Shown here: positions 1 to 11,730 of the stretch, piece by piece | Layout: each line of letters starts with the position of its first letter | Position numbering within the stretch: the stretch's first letter is position 1 | Source of the DNA: Bagarius yarrelli | Lineage: Eukaryota > Chordata > Actinopteri > Siluriformes > Sisoridae | Length of the DNA: 64,000 nt | Reading direction: 5' to 3' | Assembly (NCBI GenBank): GCA_005784505.1 | Contig: VCAZ01000124.1 | Location: forward strand, 520,532-584,531 | Program-made: the position numbers and the translations under genes | Notes under the pieces: model-generated | What the model was told of the DNA's origin: nothing | The model's database searches: none | Seen by the model: only the letters and a program-made list of their open reading frames with translations

Positions 1-361
1 ACTAGTACAGAGGAGAATAGTGATCACAGAGCTGTGACTGAGAGCCTCCTTGTGGCTACTTTGGGAGGTGCAGCTCTCGGAACAAAACACCAACAATGAA
101 TGAATTTATTTTAAAGTATGTGGCATAAACAGCATTTATTTATAAATATATTTGTTTGGCATTTATAAACATTTAGGATACAGAAGAAATTTAGGGGGAA
201 GACATCTTAAAATGTTAAAGGTTTTAGTTTAGTGGCATTTAAATAACAATAATTAGGTAATATATATCTATGAACAAATACAATATGTTAAAATTTATCA
301 TAGCTCCTATGAGCACATCGTAAACACGAGTACTTTCTGTGTGTGTGTGTGTGTGTGTTAC

Positions 362-544
362 CCGGGTGTCTCTTGAGTGGCTGTAGTCTCATGCTGAGGG
401 CCTGGTGTGAGAGGAGCGGTGAGGACGGTAGAGAGCGAGACACACCCTCCATGATGCGGATGTGCTGCATTCCTTCAGTCACCGGCAGAGGAGGCACAGC
501 GTAATCGCCCTCAAACACACACTCTCCATCGCCTGGAGCTCCAC
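362..544 (-). CDS. tanc2: tanc2 internal exon, N-terminal SLPSSPLL region
   Basis: This 183-bp exon is bounded by acceptor tgtgttgtgtag (AG at 546-545) and donor CCCGG|GTAAC (361-360), phase 1 in and phase 1 out. It encodes a segment with FEGDYAVPPLPVTEG, MQHIRIMEGVSRSLPSSPLL and MRLQPLKR. These blocks are the hallmark of the TANC2 N-terminal region; TANC1 shares only part of the SLPSSPLL core. The region is disordered and Ser-rich in the protein, ahead of the ATPase and ankyrin domains. The donor runs straight into a (CA)n tract on the minus strand (341-358). The rest of the gene continues past the left edge of the window. I cannot tell which of possible duplicated fish paralogues (a or b) this is. 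Confidence 0.85.
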
Positions 545-805
545 CTACACAACACACACAGGTTTATAATGTTTATGTGGTTCAGAGAATACTGAAACAA
601 GGAAAAAAATTCTAATATAAAATATAAGGAGACCTTTCACTCTTTCAGAAATAAGAGGAGGTGTGGCCTATTTATCTGTTATTCTTATTGATGGAGGTGG
701 AGTAGGAGGCGGGGCCAATTTATCTGTCATTCTTATAGATGGAAAAGCGGACGTGACCCGTATCTGTTCGTTCTATTTATCAGTGAGTCTTAATAATCAA
801 ATGTG

Positions 806-809
<4 letters not shown>

Positions 810-851
<42 letters not shown>
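810..851. repeat. (GA)n microsatellite
   Basis: About 20 GA dinucleotides in the tanc2 intron. Confidence 0.95.
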
Positions 852-858
<7 letters not shown>

Positions 859-1104
859 AATCATGAACTGTGTTGACGTCAAAGACATTCCTTTGGCCTT
901 CCTTCCTTCCTTCCAACTACTTTTAACACTCCATTCTCTCACTCACTCTCACACACACACACTTAGGACGAAGGGTCAGCGTCTCACTGCGACTACGTCA
1001 TGTGATGGCGTCAGACAGGAAGCGATTGTGTTGGCCAGCGTTCGGCCAGTTAGCGACAGATGGCAGAAGCGGGAGGAGAATGAACACAGAAACTCATGAA
1101 TGGG

Positions 1105-1105
<1 letters not shown>

Positions 1106-1149
<44 letters not shown>

Positions 1150-1180
1150 CTCTCTCTCTACCTCTCTCTCTCTCTCTCTC
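1106..1180. repeat. (AC)n followed by (CT)n
   Basis: (AC)n at 1106-1146 runs into TCTCTCTCTCTACC and further CT repeats to 1180. Confidence 0.95.
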
Positions 1181-2888
1181 AGGAGTCACTGCTGCATTTT
1201 CTTTAGCTCAGCACAGATTCTATGCTAGTCTTAAACTTGCTAGAATCTATGCTAGCGTTGTAGCATACGATAGCTTTGCTAGCCTTGAAATGACACTAAC
1301 ATTTATGTCCCTTGTAGGACTTTGAGCTGAAATATCTGCTAGCAACCGGTATTCTGGATCTGTTGTAGATCCCGGCTTTATGCTAGGCTTAAATAAAATC
1401 AAATGTAGTTCTAAGCTAGTCTGGAAATTGTAATAATTTTAATTTTATCCTAAGCTTTTACTTTCTCCGGTTGTTGAATTAAACAGTTGGTGAGATAAAC
1501 CTTAAAAGACGTCCAGCAAATCTACATGTCTTATTTAGCTCATAGCTACGATAAATTATAAATTAACATCAATATTATTAACAGCTAAACAGATATTTTA
1601 CTAGGTCATTTGTAATAAACCTGTCAAGAAGCTGTGTTATTTACATGCATTTCTTTTCATTAGAAATCTCCAGAACGTTAGTTGCAACACTCCCTCGATG
1701 GTGTTGGCCAGTCATTTCATTTCAGACAAGACAAACTGTTGTGTCATGAGAGCAAAGTGACAATCTGATACACAAACACGTAAGAAAGCCAGTTGAGCAG
1801 TTTGCAATTATCAGCGTGGGGCCGTCGCTCGGACACCAAATTCACAGTCTCATCGAGAGTAGAAAAAAAAACAGAACACAGAAATACCTAGATAATGAAA
1901 ATAGCTGCATCCGCATCTTACATGTCCATAGTCTTCAGGAGATGTTTTTCTGGAGATCACACTGAGGTCTAGCTTTATTATTACCAAGCACAGACTTCTC
2001 TGGTTGTCTAGCCAGAGGATGTGTACAGTAGAACCTGAAGGTTTTCAATGCTTTTGGTTAAATAAAATTTGCACTGCAATAGAAATGAAAGTCCAAGAAA
2101 GTAAAAAAGTGAAGATGAGATGATAGAAAGAGGAGAGAGACTGCCCGGATAACAGCATTGGTGGCATATGTTCCACCTCCATGCTCCTGGCTCTCTTCTT
2201 CCGCACATGGCACCAGACCAATCAGGTCATAAAAAAGAGGTATGTGTCTTTCAAGCTGTCAGTGTGGAAAATAAGGAAAAGAAACTGGTCATCATTCTGT
2301 CCAGCAGTCATGTACCTCCTAAAGCCACACAAAGCTTTATATCTATTTACAGAGAGGTATGTTCGGGTGGGCGGAGCCTAGCTCTTTTACAGCAGTGGCC
2401 TTTGTGGATATTTTGGCAGGTTGTGATATTTTGTTGGTTTGGTTGCCTGAAATTTTTGAGGACTGTAATTGGACATTTGGAACACTGATTTTAGTCGGAC
2501 AGTTTAAATGCAGCTTTGAGTTCAGTTCAATTCGAAGATTTAGGACTCTTTTAATTAATACAGACGCCAGCATGTCTGAAAGCTTAATGCTACCAGCCAG
2601 TCAGAAGTTACTCCATGAACTTGGCTATAGAGCAGCCGACCAGGCAACCCTGAGACCGAGTGTCTGTCTGCTCTGTCCTGAAACATGATCCTGGGTGTAG
2701 TCTGCTGCTGATCAATAATTAAACATTTCTGCTGGTCATGCTATGAATTAATGGGAGCGCAGGGCTGCAGATGCATTTAGCTAAAGATCATCACATAACC
2801 CTTGCAATGTTCTCTCGCTTTATGTTTTACACACGTGTTTGAACAACATGAAAATGTCTACTGATACATGAGTATCAGTACATGTGAC

Positions 2889-5800
2889 ACAGGTGTGTAT
2901 ATTGCATTCGAGTACTACACAGAGGTGTGTATTACATTAGAGTACTACCATATATTACATTAGAGAGTGGTGTATTACATTAGAGTACTACACAGAGGTG
3001 TGTATTACATTAGAGTACTACACAGAGGTGTATATTACATTAGAGTACTACACAGAGGTGTGTATTACATTAGAGTACTACACAGAGGTGTATTGCATTA
3101 GAGTACCCACACAGAGGTGTGTATGCATTAGAGTACTACACAGAGGTGTTATTACATTAGAGTAAACTAGAGGTGTATATTTACATTAGAGTACACACAG
3201 AGGTGTATATTACATTAGAGTACCACACAGAGGTGTATTATTGCATTTGAGTACTACATGAAGATGTATATTGTATTAGAGTACTACCCAGAGGTGTGTA
3301 TTAAATTAGAGTACTACACAGAGGTGTATATTACATTAGAGAGTACCACACAGAGGTGTATATTGCATTAGAGTACTACACAGAGGTGTATATTACATGA
3401 GAGTACACACAGAGGTGTATATGACATTAGAGTACCACACAGAGGTGTATATTGTATTAGAGTATAGACTAGCACAGAGGTGTATATTGTATTAGAGTAA
3501 TACATAAAGGTTTATGCTGTGCTACATAAGGTGTATATTGTACTAGAGTACTACACAGGTGTGTATATTTAATTATTGTACCTACACAGAGGGTGTATAT
3601 TGCATTCAACCACCACAGAGAGGTGTATATTGTATTAGAATTCAACACAGAGGTGTATATTAATTTTGAGTACTACACACAGAGGTGTATATATGTATAA
3701 GAGTACTACATAGAGGTGCATATTCAATTAGACTACTATATTTGATTTTGAGAAGCACACAGAGGGGTATGTCATATTAGAGTACTACACAGAGGTGTAT
3801 ATTGTATTAGAGTACCACACAGTGGTGTATGTCGTATTAGAGTACTACACAGAGGTGTTGTATATTGTATTAGAGTACCACACAGTGGTGTATGTTGTAC
3901 TAGAGTACCACACAAAGATGTATATTGCATTAGAGTACCACACAGATGTCTGTGTATTGACTTATATTAAAGTACTACACCGAGGTGTATATTGCATTCT
4001 AACACACACAGAGGTGTATATTGATTTTGAGTAGTACACAGAGGGGTAAATTGTATTAGAGTACTACACAGGGGTGTACATTATACTAGAGTACCTCAAA
4101 GAGGTGTTTTTTTATTTTGTATTAGAAAACCACACAGATGTGTATATTGCATTAGAGTACTACACGGATGTATATATTGTTATTATAGTACTATACAGAG
4201 GTTGTATATTGCATTAGAGTACCAAACAGAGGTGTATATTACATTAGAGTACTACACGGATGTATATATTTGTATTATAGTACTATACAGAGGTGTATAT
4301 TGCATTAGAGTACCACACAGAGGTGTGTATTACATTAGAGTACCACACAGAGGTTTTTGTATTGCATTAGAGTACCACCACAGAGGTGTGTATTACATTA
4401 GAGTACCACACAGAGGTGTATATTGATTTTGAGTAGTACACAGAGGGGTAAATTGTATTAGAGTACTACACAGGGGTGTACATTATACTAGAGTACCTCA
4501 AAGAGGTGTTTTTTATTGTAGTTAGAAAACCACCACAGATGTTGTATATTACATTAGAGTACTACACGGATGTATATATTGTATTATAGTACTATACCGA
4601 GGTGTATATTGCATTAGAGTAGGAGTACCACACAGAGGTGTGTATTACATTAGAGTACCACACAGATGTGTGTATTGCATTAGAGTACCACACAGAGGTG
4701 TGTATGGCATTAGAAGTAGAGTACCACACAGAGGTGTGTATTACATTAGAGTACCACACAGAGGTGTATATTGCATTAGAGTACCACAACAAGGGTGTAT
4801 AGCATTGCAGTCACAGAGGTTAGCATACCACACAGAGGTGTATATTGCATTAGAGTACCACACAGAGGTGTGTATTGCATTAGAGTACCACACAGAGGTG
4901 TGTATTGCATTAGCGTACCACACAGAGTGTGTATTGCATTAGAGTACCCCACACAGAGGTGTGTATTGCATTAGAGTACCACACAGAGGTGTGTATTATT
5001 GCATTAGAGTACCCACACAGAGGTTGTATATTGCATTAGAGGACCACACAGAGGTGTGTATTGCATTAGAGTACCACAACAGAGTACACAGAGGTGTATT
5101 GCATGTAGAGTTAGAGACCAGTTGTGTATTGAGAGTACCACAGACAGAGGGTGTATATTGCATTAGAGTACCACACAGATGTGTTGTATATTGCATTAGA
5201 GTACCACACAGAGGTGTGGGGATATTGCCATTAGAGTACCTTGAGACCACACAGAGGTGTGTATTGCATTAGAGTACCACACAGAGGTGTGTATTGCATT
5301 AGAGTACCACACAGAGGTGTGTATTGCATTAGAGTTACACAGAGGTGTAGCCTTAGACCACACCAGGTGGTGTATTGCATTAGAGTACCACACAAAAGGT
5401 GTGTATGCATTAGAGTACTACACAGAGGTGTGTATTTGCATTAGAGTACTACACAGAGGTGTATATTACATTAGAGTACTACACAGAGGTGTATATTGCA
5501 TTAGAGTACTACACAAGGTGTATATTACATTAGAGTACTACACAGAGGTGTTAGATTACATTAGAGTACTACACAGAGGTGTATATTGCATAAGAGTACC
5601 ACACAGAGGTGTATATTGCATTAGAGTACCACACAGAGGTGTATATTACACATTAGAGTACACACAGAGGTGTATATTACAGTTAGAGTACCACACAGAG
5701 GTGTATATTGCATTAGAGTACCACACAGAGGTGTGATACCAACATAGATTGCATTAGAGTACCACACAGAGGTGTATATTGCATTAGAGTAGTACCACAC

Positions 5801-8070
5801 AGAGGTGTGTATTACATTAGAGTACCACACAGAGGTGTATACATTAGAGTACTACACAGAGGTGTGTATTTACAGTTAGAGTACCACACAGAGGTGTGTG
5901 TATACATTAGAGACACAACAAGTGTAGAGTACCACACAGAGGTGTGTATTACATTAGAGACACACATTAGAGTACCACACAGAGGTGTATATTACATTAG
6001 AGTACCACACAGAGGTGTATATTACATTAGAGTACCACACAGAGGTGTATTACATTAGAGTTACACAGAGTGTGTATTACATAGAGTACCACAGGTGTGT
6101 ATTACATTAGAGTACCACACCGAGTGTATAGATTACATTTAGAGTACTACACAGAGGTGTATATTACATTAGGTACTAAACAGAGTACTACACAGAGGTG
6201 TGTATTACATTAGAGTACCACACAGAGGTGTGTTATTACATTAGAGTACTACACAGAGGTGTATATTACATTAGAGTACACACAGAGGTGTGTATACTTA
6301 CATTAGAGTACCCACAGAGGTGTGTATTACATTAGAGTACTACACAGAGGTGTTGTATTACATTAGAGTACCACACAGAGGTGTGTATTACATTAGAGTC
6401 TGACCAACAGAGGTGTATATTACATTGAGAGTACACACAGAGGTGTGTATTACATTAGAGTACTACACAGAGGGTGATATTACATTAGAGTACCACACAG
6501 AGGTGGTGTATTACATTAGAGTACCACACAGAGGGGTGTATATTACATTAGAGTACTACACAGAGAGGTGTATATTACATTAGAGTACCACACAGAGGTG
6601 TATATTACATTAGAGTACCACACAGAGGTGTGTATTACATTAGAGTACCCACAGAGGTGTATATTACATTAGAGTACCACACAGAGGTGTATATTACATT
6701 AGAGTACCACACAGAGGTGTATATTACATTAGAGTACTACACAGAGGTGTGTATTACATTAGAGTACCACACAGAGGTGTGTATTACATTAGAGTACCAC
6801 ACCGAGGGGATATTACATTAGAGTACTACACAGAGGTGTATATTACATTAGAGTACTACACAGAGGTGTGTATTACATTAGTACTTGTTTAGAGTACTAC
6901 ACAGAGGTGTGTATTACATTAGAGTACTACACAGAGGTGTGTATTATTAGAGTATTACACAGAGGTGTGTATACATTAGAGTACTACACAGAGGTGTATA
7001 TTACATTAGAGTACTACAACCAGAGGTGTGTATTACATTATAGTACTACACGAGGTGTATTATTACATTAGAGTATACACAAGAGGTGTGTATTACATTA
7101 GAGCGATATTACAGAGGTGTGTATTACATTAGAGCACACACACAAGAGGTGTGTATTACATTAGCGTACCACACAGAGGTGTGTATTACATTAGAGTACT
7201 ACACAGAGGTGGTTACATTATATACACAGAGGTATATACACAAGAGTATACACAGAGGTGTATAGTACATTAGAGTACTACACAGAGGTGTGTATTACAT
7301 TAGTACTACAAAGAGGTGTATATTACATTAGAGTACTACAAGGTGTGGTGTACATTAGAGGGTGTATTACATTAGAGTACTTACACAGAGGTGTATATTA
7401 CATAGAGTTACACAGAGGTGTATATTACATTAGAGTACTACAGAGGTGTGTATTACATTAGAGTACTACACAGAGGTGTATATTACATTAGAGTACTACA
7501 AAGAGGTGTGTATATTAACATTAGAGTACCACACAGAGGTGTGTATTACATTAGAGTACCACACAGAGGTGTTATTACATTTGGAGTACTACCAGAGGTT
7601 ATATTACATTAAGTACTACACAGAGGTGTGTATATACAGAGAGTACCACAAACAGGGTGTGTATTACATTAGAGTACCACACAGAGGTGTATATGAAATA
7701 GAGTACCACACAGAGGTGTATTTACATTAGAGTAACCACCACACAGAGGTGTATATTACATTAGAGTACTACACAGAGGTGTATATTACATTAGAGTACT
7801 ACACAGAGGTGTATATTACATTAGAGTACTACACAGGGGTTAGTACATTAGAGGTACAACACAGGGTGTATACATTAGAGTACTACACAGAGGTGTATAT
7901 TACATTAGAGTACTACACAGAGGTGTAACTATTAACATTAGAGTACCACACAGAGTGTATATTAATTAGAGTACACACGACCTCTGTGTAGTACACAGAG
8001 TACATGTAATATACACCTCTGTGAGTACCACATGCAGAGGTGTATATTACATTAGAGTACTACACAGAGG
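2889..8070. repeat. 30-bp minisatellite, about 170 copies
   Basis: The unit is GAGTACCACACAGAGGTGTA plus TATTACATTA, or GTATTGCATTA in the left and centre. Because 30 is divisible by three, open frames such as YITLEYHTEV repeats run for tens of codons on both strands; these are not genes. Sub-variants are clustered: TTGCATTA dominates 4.6-5.8 kb and TTACATTA dominates 5.8-8.0 kb. Single-base indels are frequent. It lies within the large tanc2 intron. Confidence 0.97.
7979..8030 (-). repeat. inverted minisatellite units at the array edge
   Basis: ACCTCTGTGTAGTAC and TGTAATATACACCTCTGTG are reverse complements of the array unit, and direct units resume at 8031-8070. The array therefore ends in a small fold-back. 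Confidence 0.85.
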
Positions 8071-8073
8071 TCT

Positions 8074-8213
8074 GTTTTATCTTCCTCTCACTAGTCCCTC
8101 GTTTCTTTTTACGCCTTGGTTATCTTTGTTTTTTTAGTCTGTATTAATAGTTGAAAATATCTGACAACAGCAAAAAAAATCATTTCTCCTAAAACCCATT
8201 AACGCCGAACTGT
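8074..8213. repeat. 140-bp block duplicated at 15912-16061
   Basis: GTTTTATCTTCCTCTCACTA through CCATTAACGCCGAACTGT is present twice almost without change; the right copy has about 10 extra bases (CATTTGTTCG). The copies flank the arrays in the same orientation, 7.8 kb apart. Confidence 0.93.
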
Positions 8214-8731
8214 AAAATTAATGAAATATTTCAATGTTCATATAATCATTCACATCTCTACAAAGCTCCGCCCACTCCAGTGACCCCCCTGTCAACCTTT
8301 ACTTTCCCAATTCTGATATAGTTCAAAATAATATTTTCAGATTATCTTTAATTTTCCCTGGTCTTTAACTCGATTAGAGCCCATTTTGGTTTTGATTTCA
8401 TGCATATTTTTAACCTAACTAGGTCTCATTTACATAAACAGGCATATTTAATTTTTGAAAAGCAATTAAGAAAAACAAATTGATTAAAAAACAACTGGAA
8501 TTGATTAACTGTCTAATTGTCTGTCACGGATATTGTAGTGTTTTGCCTTTAATTTCCACAGTTCACAAAATTGACTTTTGTTTATGCAAATGAGGTTTGA
8601 GTGTAATTAAATATGCATAATTAATTAAACCATCCATTTATCTTTTAGATGCTTTTAGGCTAAGAAAAATATTTTATTGTACACAAAGAAGCCTAAGAGA
8701 CGCCTTACTGACAATTAGAGGGCGGCACATG

Positions 8732-8781
<50 letters not shown>

Positions 8782-8903
8782 CCTGAACCCACTCCACTAT
8801 CTCTCGGCCTCTATCGCTCCACTGAGACCGGGGAGTGGGTGAGAAACACTGACAAGGAGAATAAGAAAGCAGAGGAGGGACCAGTAAGCATCTGTGTGTA
8901 ACT

Positions 8904-8943
<40 letters not shown>

Positions 8944-9014
8944 ACTAAGGACATGTTTGTCTGTGCGTGTGTTACTCATATAAGCCTAAAATTGTGTTAA
9001 CTTTGCATGAGCAG
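8214..9014. other. single-copy spacer between arrays
   Basis: AT-rich intron sequence with an (AC)n run (8736) and a (TG)n run (8907). No coding signal was seen on either strand. Confidence 0.7.
8736..8777. repeat. (AC)n microsatellite
   Basis: About 21 AC units. A (TG)n run at 8907-8940 lies 130 bp further on, so the pair could fold back. Confidence 0.95.
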
Positions 9015-9114
9015 GCAGATGACTATGTGTTGGAGCTTTCAGAGTGTTAACATATGTATGTAGATTTGAGTGTGTGTGTGTGAGAAAGAGTGAGAAAGAA
9101 GGAGAAAGAGAGAG

Positions 9115-10021
9115 AGAGTACTACACAAAGGTGTATATTAAATTAGAGTACTAAACAAAGGTGTATATTAAATTAGAGTATACACAAAGGTGTATATTAA
9201 ATTAGAGTACTACACAAAGGTGTATATTAAATTAGAGTACTACACAAAGGTGTATATTAAATTAGAGTACTACACAAAGGTGTATATTAAATTAGAGTAC
9301 TACACAGAGTGTATATTATAAATTAGAGTACTACACAGGTGTAATAAAGAGAGTACTACACAAAGGTGTATATTAAATTAGAGTACTACACAAAGGTGTA
9401 TATTAAATTAGAGTACTACACAAAGGTGTATATTAAATTAGAGTACACAGAGGTATATTAAGTAGGTACACAAAGGTGTATATAATTAAATTATATTTAC
9501 TACACCAAGGTGTATATAATAGTACACAAAGGTGTATATTAAATTAGAGTACTACAAGAATACTAACATGGTACACAAAGTGTATATTAAATTAGAGTAC
9601 TACACAAGGTGTATATTAAATTAGAGTAGTACTACACAAAGGTGTATATTAAATTGAGTACTACACAGAGGTTAGTACTACAAGAGGTTTGTATATTAAT
9701 TAATTAGAGTACTACACAAAGGTGTATATTAAATTAGAGTACTACACAAAGGTGTATATTAAATTAGAGTACTACACAAAGGTGTATATTAAATTAGAGT
9801 ACTACACAAAGGTGTATATTAAAATTAGAGTACTCACAAGTGTAAATTGTAATAGAGTACTACACAAGAGGTGTATATTGCTTAGAGTACTACACAAAGG
9901 TGTATATTAAATTAGAGTACTACACAAGGTTGAGGTGTATGTATTAAATTAGAGTACTACACAAAGGGGTGGAATACTAAATTAGAGTACTACACAAAGG
10001 GGATATTAAATTAGAGTTCAC
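9115..10021. repeat. 30-bp minisatellite, AAAGG/AAATTA variant
   Basis: About 30 copies of GAGTACTACACAAAGGTGTA plus TATTAAATTA. It belongs to the same family as the array at 2.9-8.07 kb but is internally uniform, with a distinct variant, so it was amplified separately. Confidence 0.95.
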
Positions 10022-11520
10022 AAGGTGTATATTGATTTTCAGTAGTACAACAGAGGGGTACATTGTAATAAAGTACTACACATACGTGTATATTGCATTA
10101 CAGTACTACTATCCATAGGTTTATATTGCATTAGAGTACTAAACAAGGGGTGGTATGTTGTATTAGAGTACTACACAGAGGGGTATGTTGATTTTGAGTA
10201 CTAAACAGAGGGGTATGTTGTATTAGAGTACTACACAGAGGGGTATGTTGATTTTGTACTAAAACAGAGGGGGTATTTGATTAGAGTTACACAGAGGGTA
10301 TTTGATTTTGGAGTCTAACAGAGGGGTATGTTTTAGAGACTACACAGGGGTATGTGATTTGGTACTACAGAGGGGTATAGTTGTATTAGAGTACTAAACA
10401 GAGGTAATTTTGATTTTGAGTACTAAACATTGGGGTATGTTGTATTAGAGTACTACACAGATGGGTATGTTGATTTTGAGTACTACAGAGGGTATGGTAT
10501 AGAGTACCAGAGGGGTATGTTGATTTTGAGTCTACACAGAGGGTATGGTATGTGATGTTGATTTTGAGTACTACACAGAGGGGTATGTTGATTTTGAGTA
10601 CTCAACAGAGGGGTATGTTGTATTAGAGTACTACACAGAGGGGTATGTTGATTTTGAGTACTAAACAGAGGGTATGTTGTATTAGAGTACTACACAGAGG
10701 GGTATGTTGATTTTGAGTACTCACCAGAGGGGTATGTTGTATTAGAGTACTTACACAGAGATTATGTTGATTTTGAGTACTACCACAGAGGTATGTTGAT
10801 TTTGAGTACTACACAGAGGGGTATGTTGTTATTAGAGTACTAAACAGAGGGGTATGTTTGATTTTGAGTACTACACAGAGGGGTATGGTTGATTTTGATT
10901 ACTAAACAGAGGGGTATGTTGTATTATGTAGTTACACAGAGGGGTATGTTGATTTGAGTATCTAAAACAGAGGGTATATGTTGTATTAGAGTAGACACAG
11001 GAGGGTATGTTGATTTTGAGTACTACACAGAGGGGTAGGTTGTATTAGAGTATTAGAGGGGTTGTGATTTGAGTACACACAGAGGGGTATTTGTGATTAG
11101 AGTACTACACAGAGGGGTATGTTGATTTTGAGTACTACAACAGAGGGGGTATGTTGTATTAGAGTACTACACAAAGGGGTATGTTGATTTTGAGTACTAA
11201 CAGAGGGGTATGTTGTATTTTAAGGCGTACTACACAGAGGGTTATGTTGATTTTGAGTATCACACGAGGGGTATGTTGTATTAGAGTACTACACAGAGGG
11301 GTATTGTTGATTTGAGTACTACACAGAGGGGTATGTTGTATTTTGAGTACTACAAGAGGGGTAGGTTGTATTGAGTACTACAGAGGGGTATGTTGATTTT
11401 GAGTACTAAACAGAGGGGGCTATGTTGATTTTGAGTACTACACAGAGGGGTATTTTGTTTTCAGAGAGTATTAGAGTACTACACAGAGGGGTATGTTGAT
11501 TTTGAGTACTACACACAGAG
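10022..11520. repeat. 30-bp family, GGGGTATGTT variant with 60-bp dimers
   Basis: Units alternate between GTATTAGAGTACTACACAGA-GGGGTATGTT and GATTTTGAGTACTAAACAGA-GGGGTATGTT, giving a 60-bp dimer period. The opening block (10026-10150), with ATACGTGTATATTGCATTAC and ATCCATAGGTTTATATTGC, recurs at 11742-11866. Confidence 0.93.
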
Positions 11521-11569
11521 GCAGATGACTATGTGTTGGAGCTTTCAGGGTGCTAACATATGTATGTAG

Positions 11570-11613
<44 letters not shown>

Positions 11614-11730
11614 GTAAGAGAGAGAGAGAGAGAGAGTTAGTTTATTTGTTAATAGAGACTGCTTTTTTATTTTAAATCCATTATTATGCCGCTGGTGCAG
11701 CTAATGACTCACCAGCAATAAAGCACCACA
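11521..11730. repeat. duplicated low-copy module between two arrays
   Basis: GCAGATGACTATGTGTTGGA (also at 9015 and 14907), then (TG)n, (GA)n, then GTTAGTTTATTTGTTAATAG and CCGCTGGTGCAGCTAATGAC (also at 15027 onward). The same order is found at 14906-15118. Confidence 0.9.

Larger units (their letters stand above)
545..2888. other. tanc2 intron, left part; no confident gene
   Basis: Mostly single-copy intron sequence with the GA and AC/CT microsatellites listed. GCTAGNCTTNAA-like short repeats occur at 1210-1400. An exon-like stretch on the plus strand at 2156-2239 ends in a strong donor (AAGAG|GTATGT) and encodes GGICSTSMLLALFFRTWHQT, but its acceptor lacks a pyrimidine tract and no partner exon was seen. 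Confidence 0.6.

Noticed and set aside
3795..7730. Many 60-160 codon frames with YITLEYHTEV or CIRVPHRGVY repeats
   Set aside because: They are a by-product of a 30-bp unit without stops and end at random indels.
2889..8070. CRISPR-like array
   Set aside because: The repeats are contiguous without unique spacers, in a eukaryotic intron, with no cas genes.
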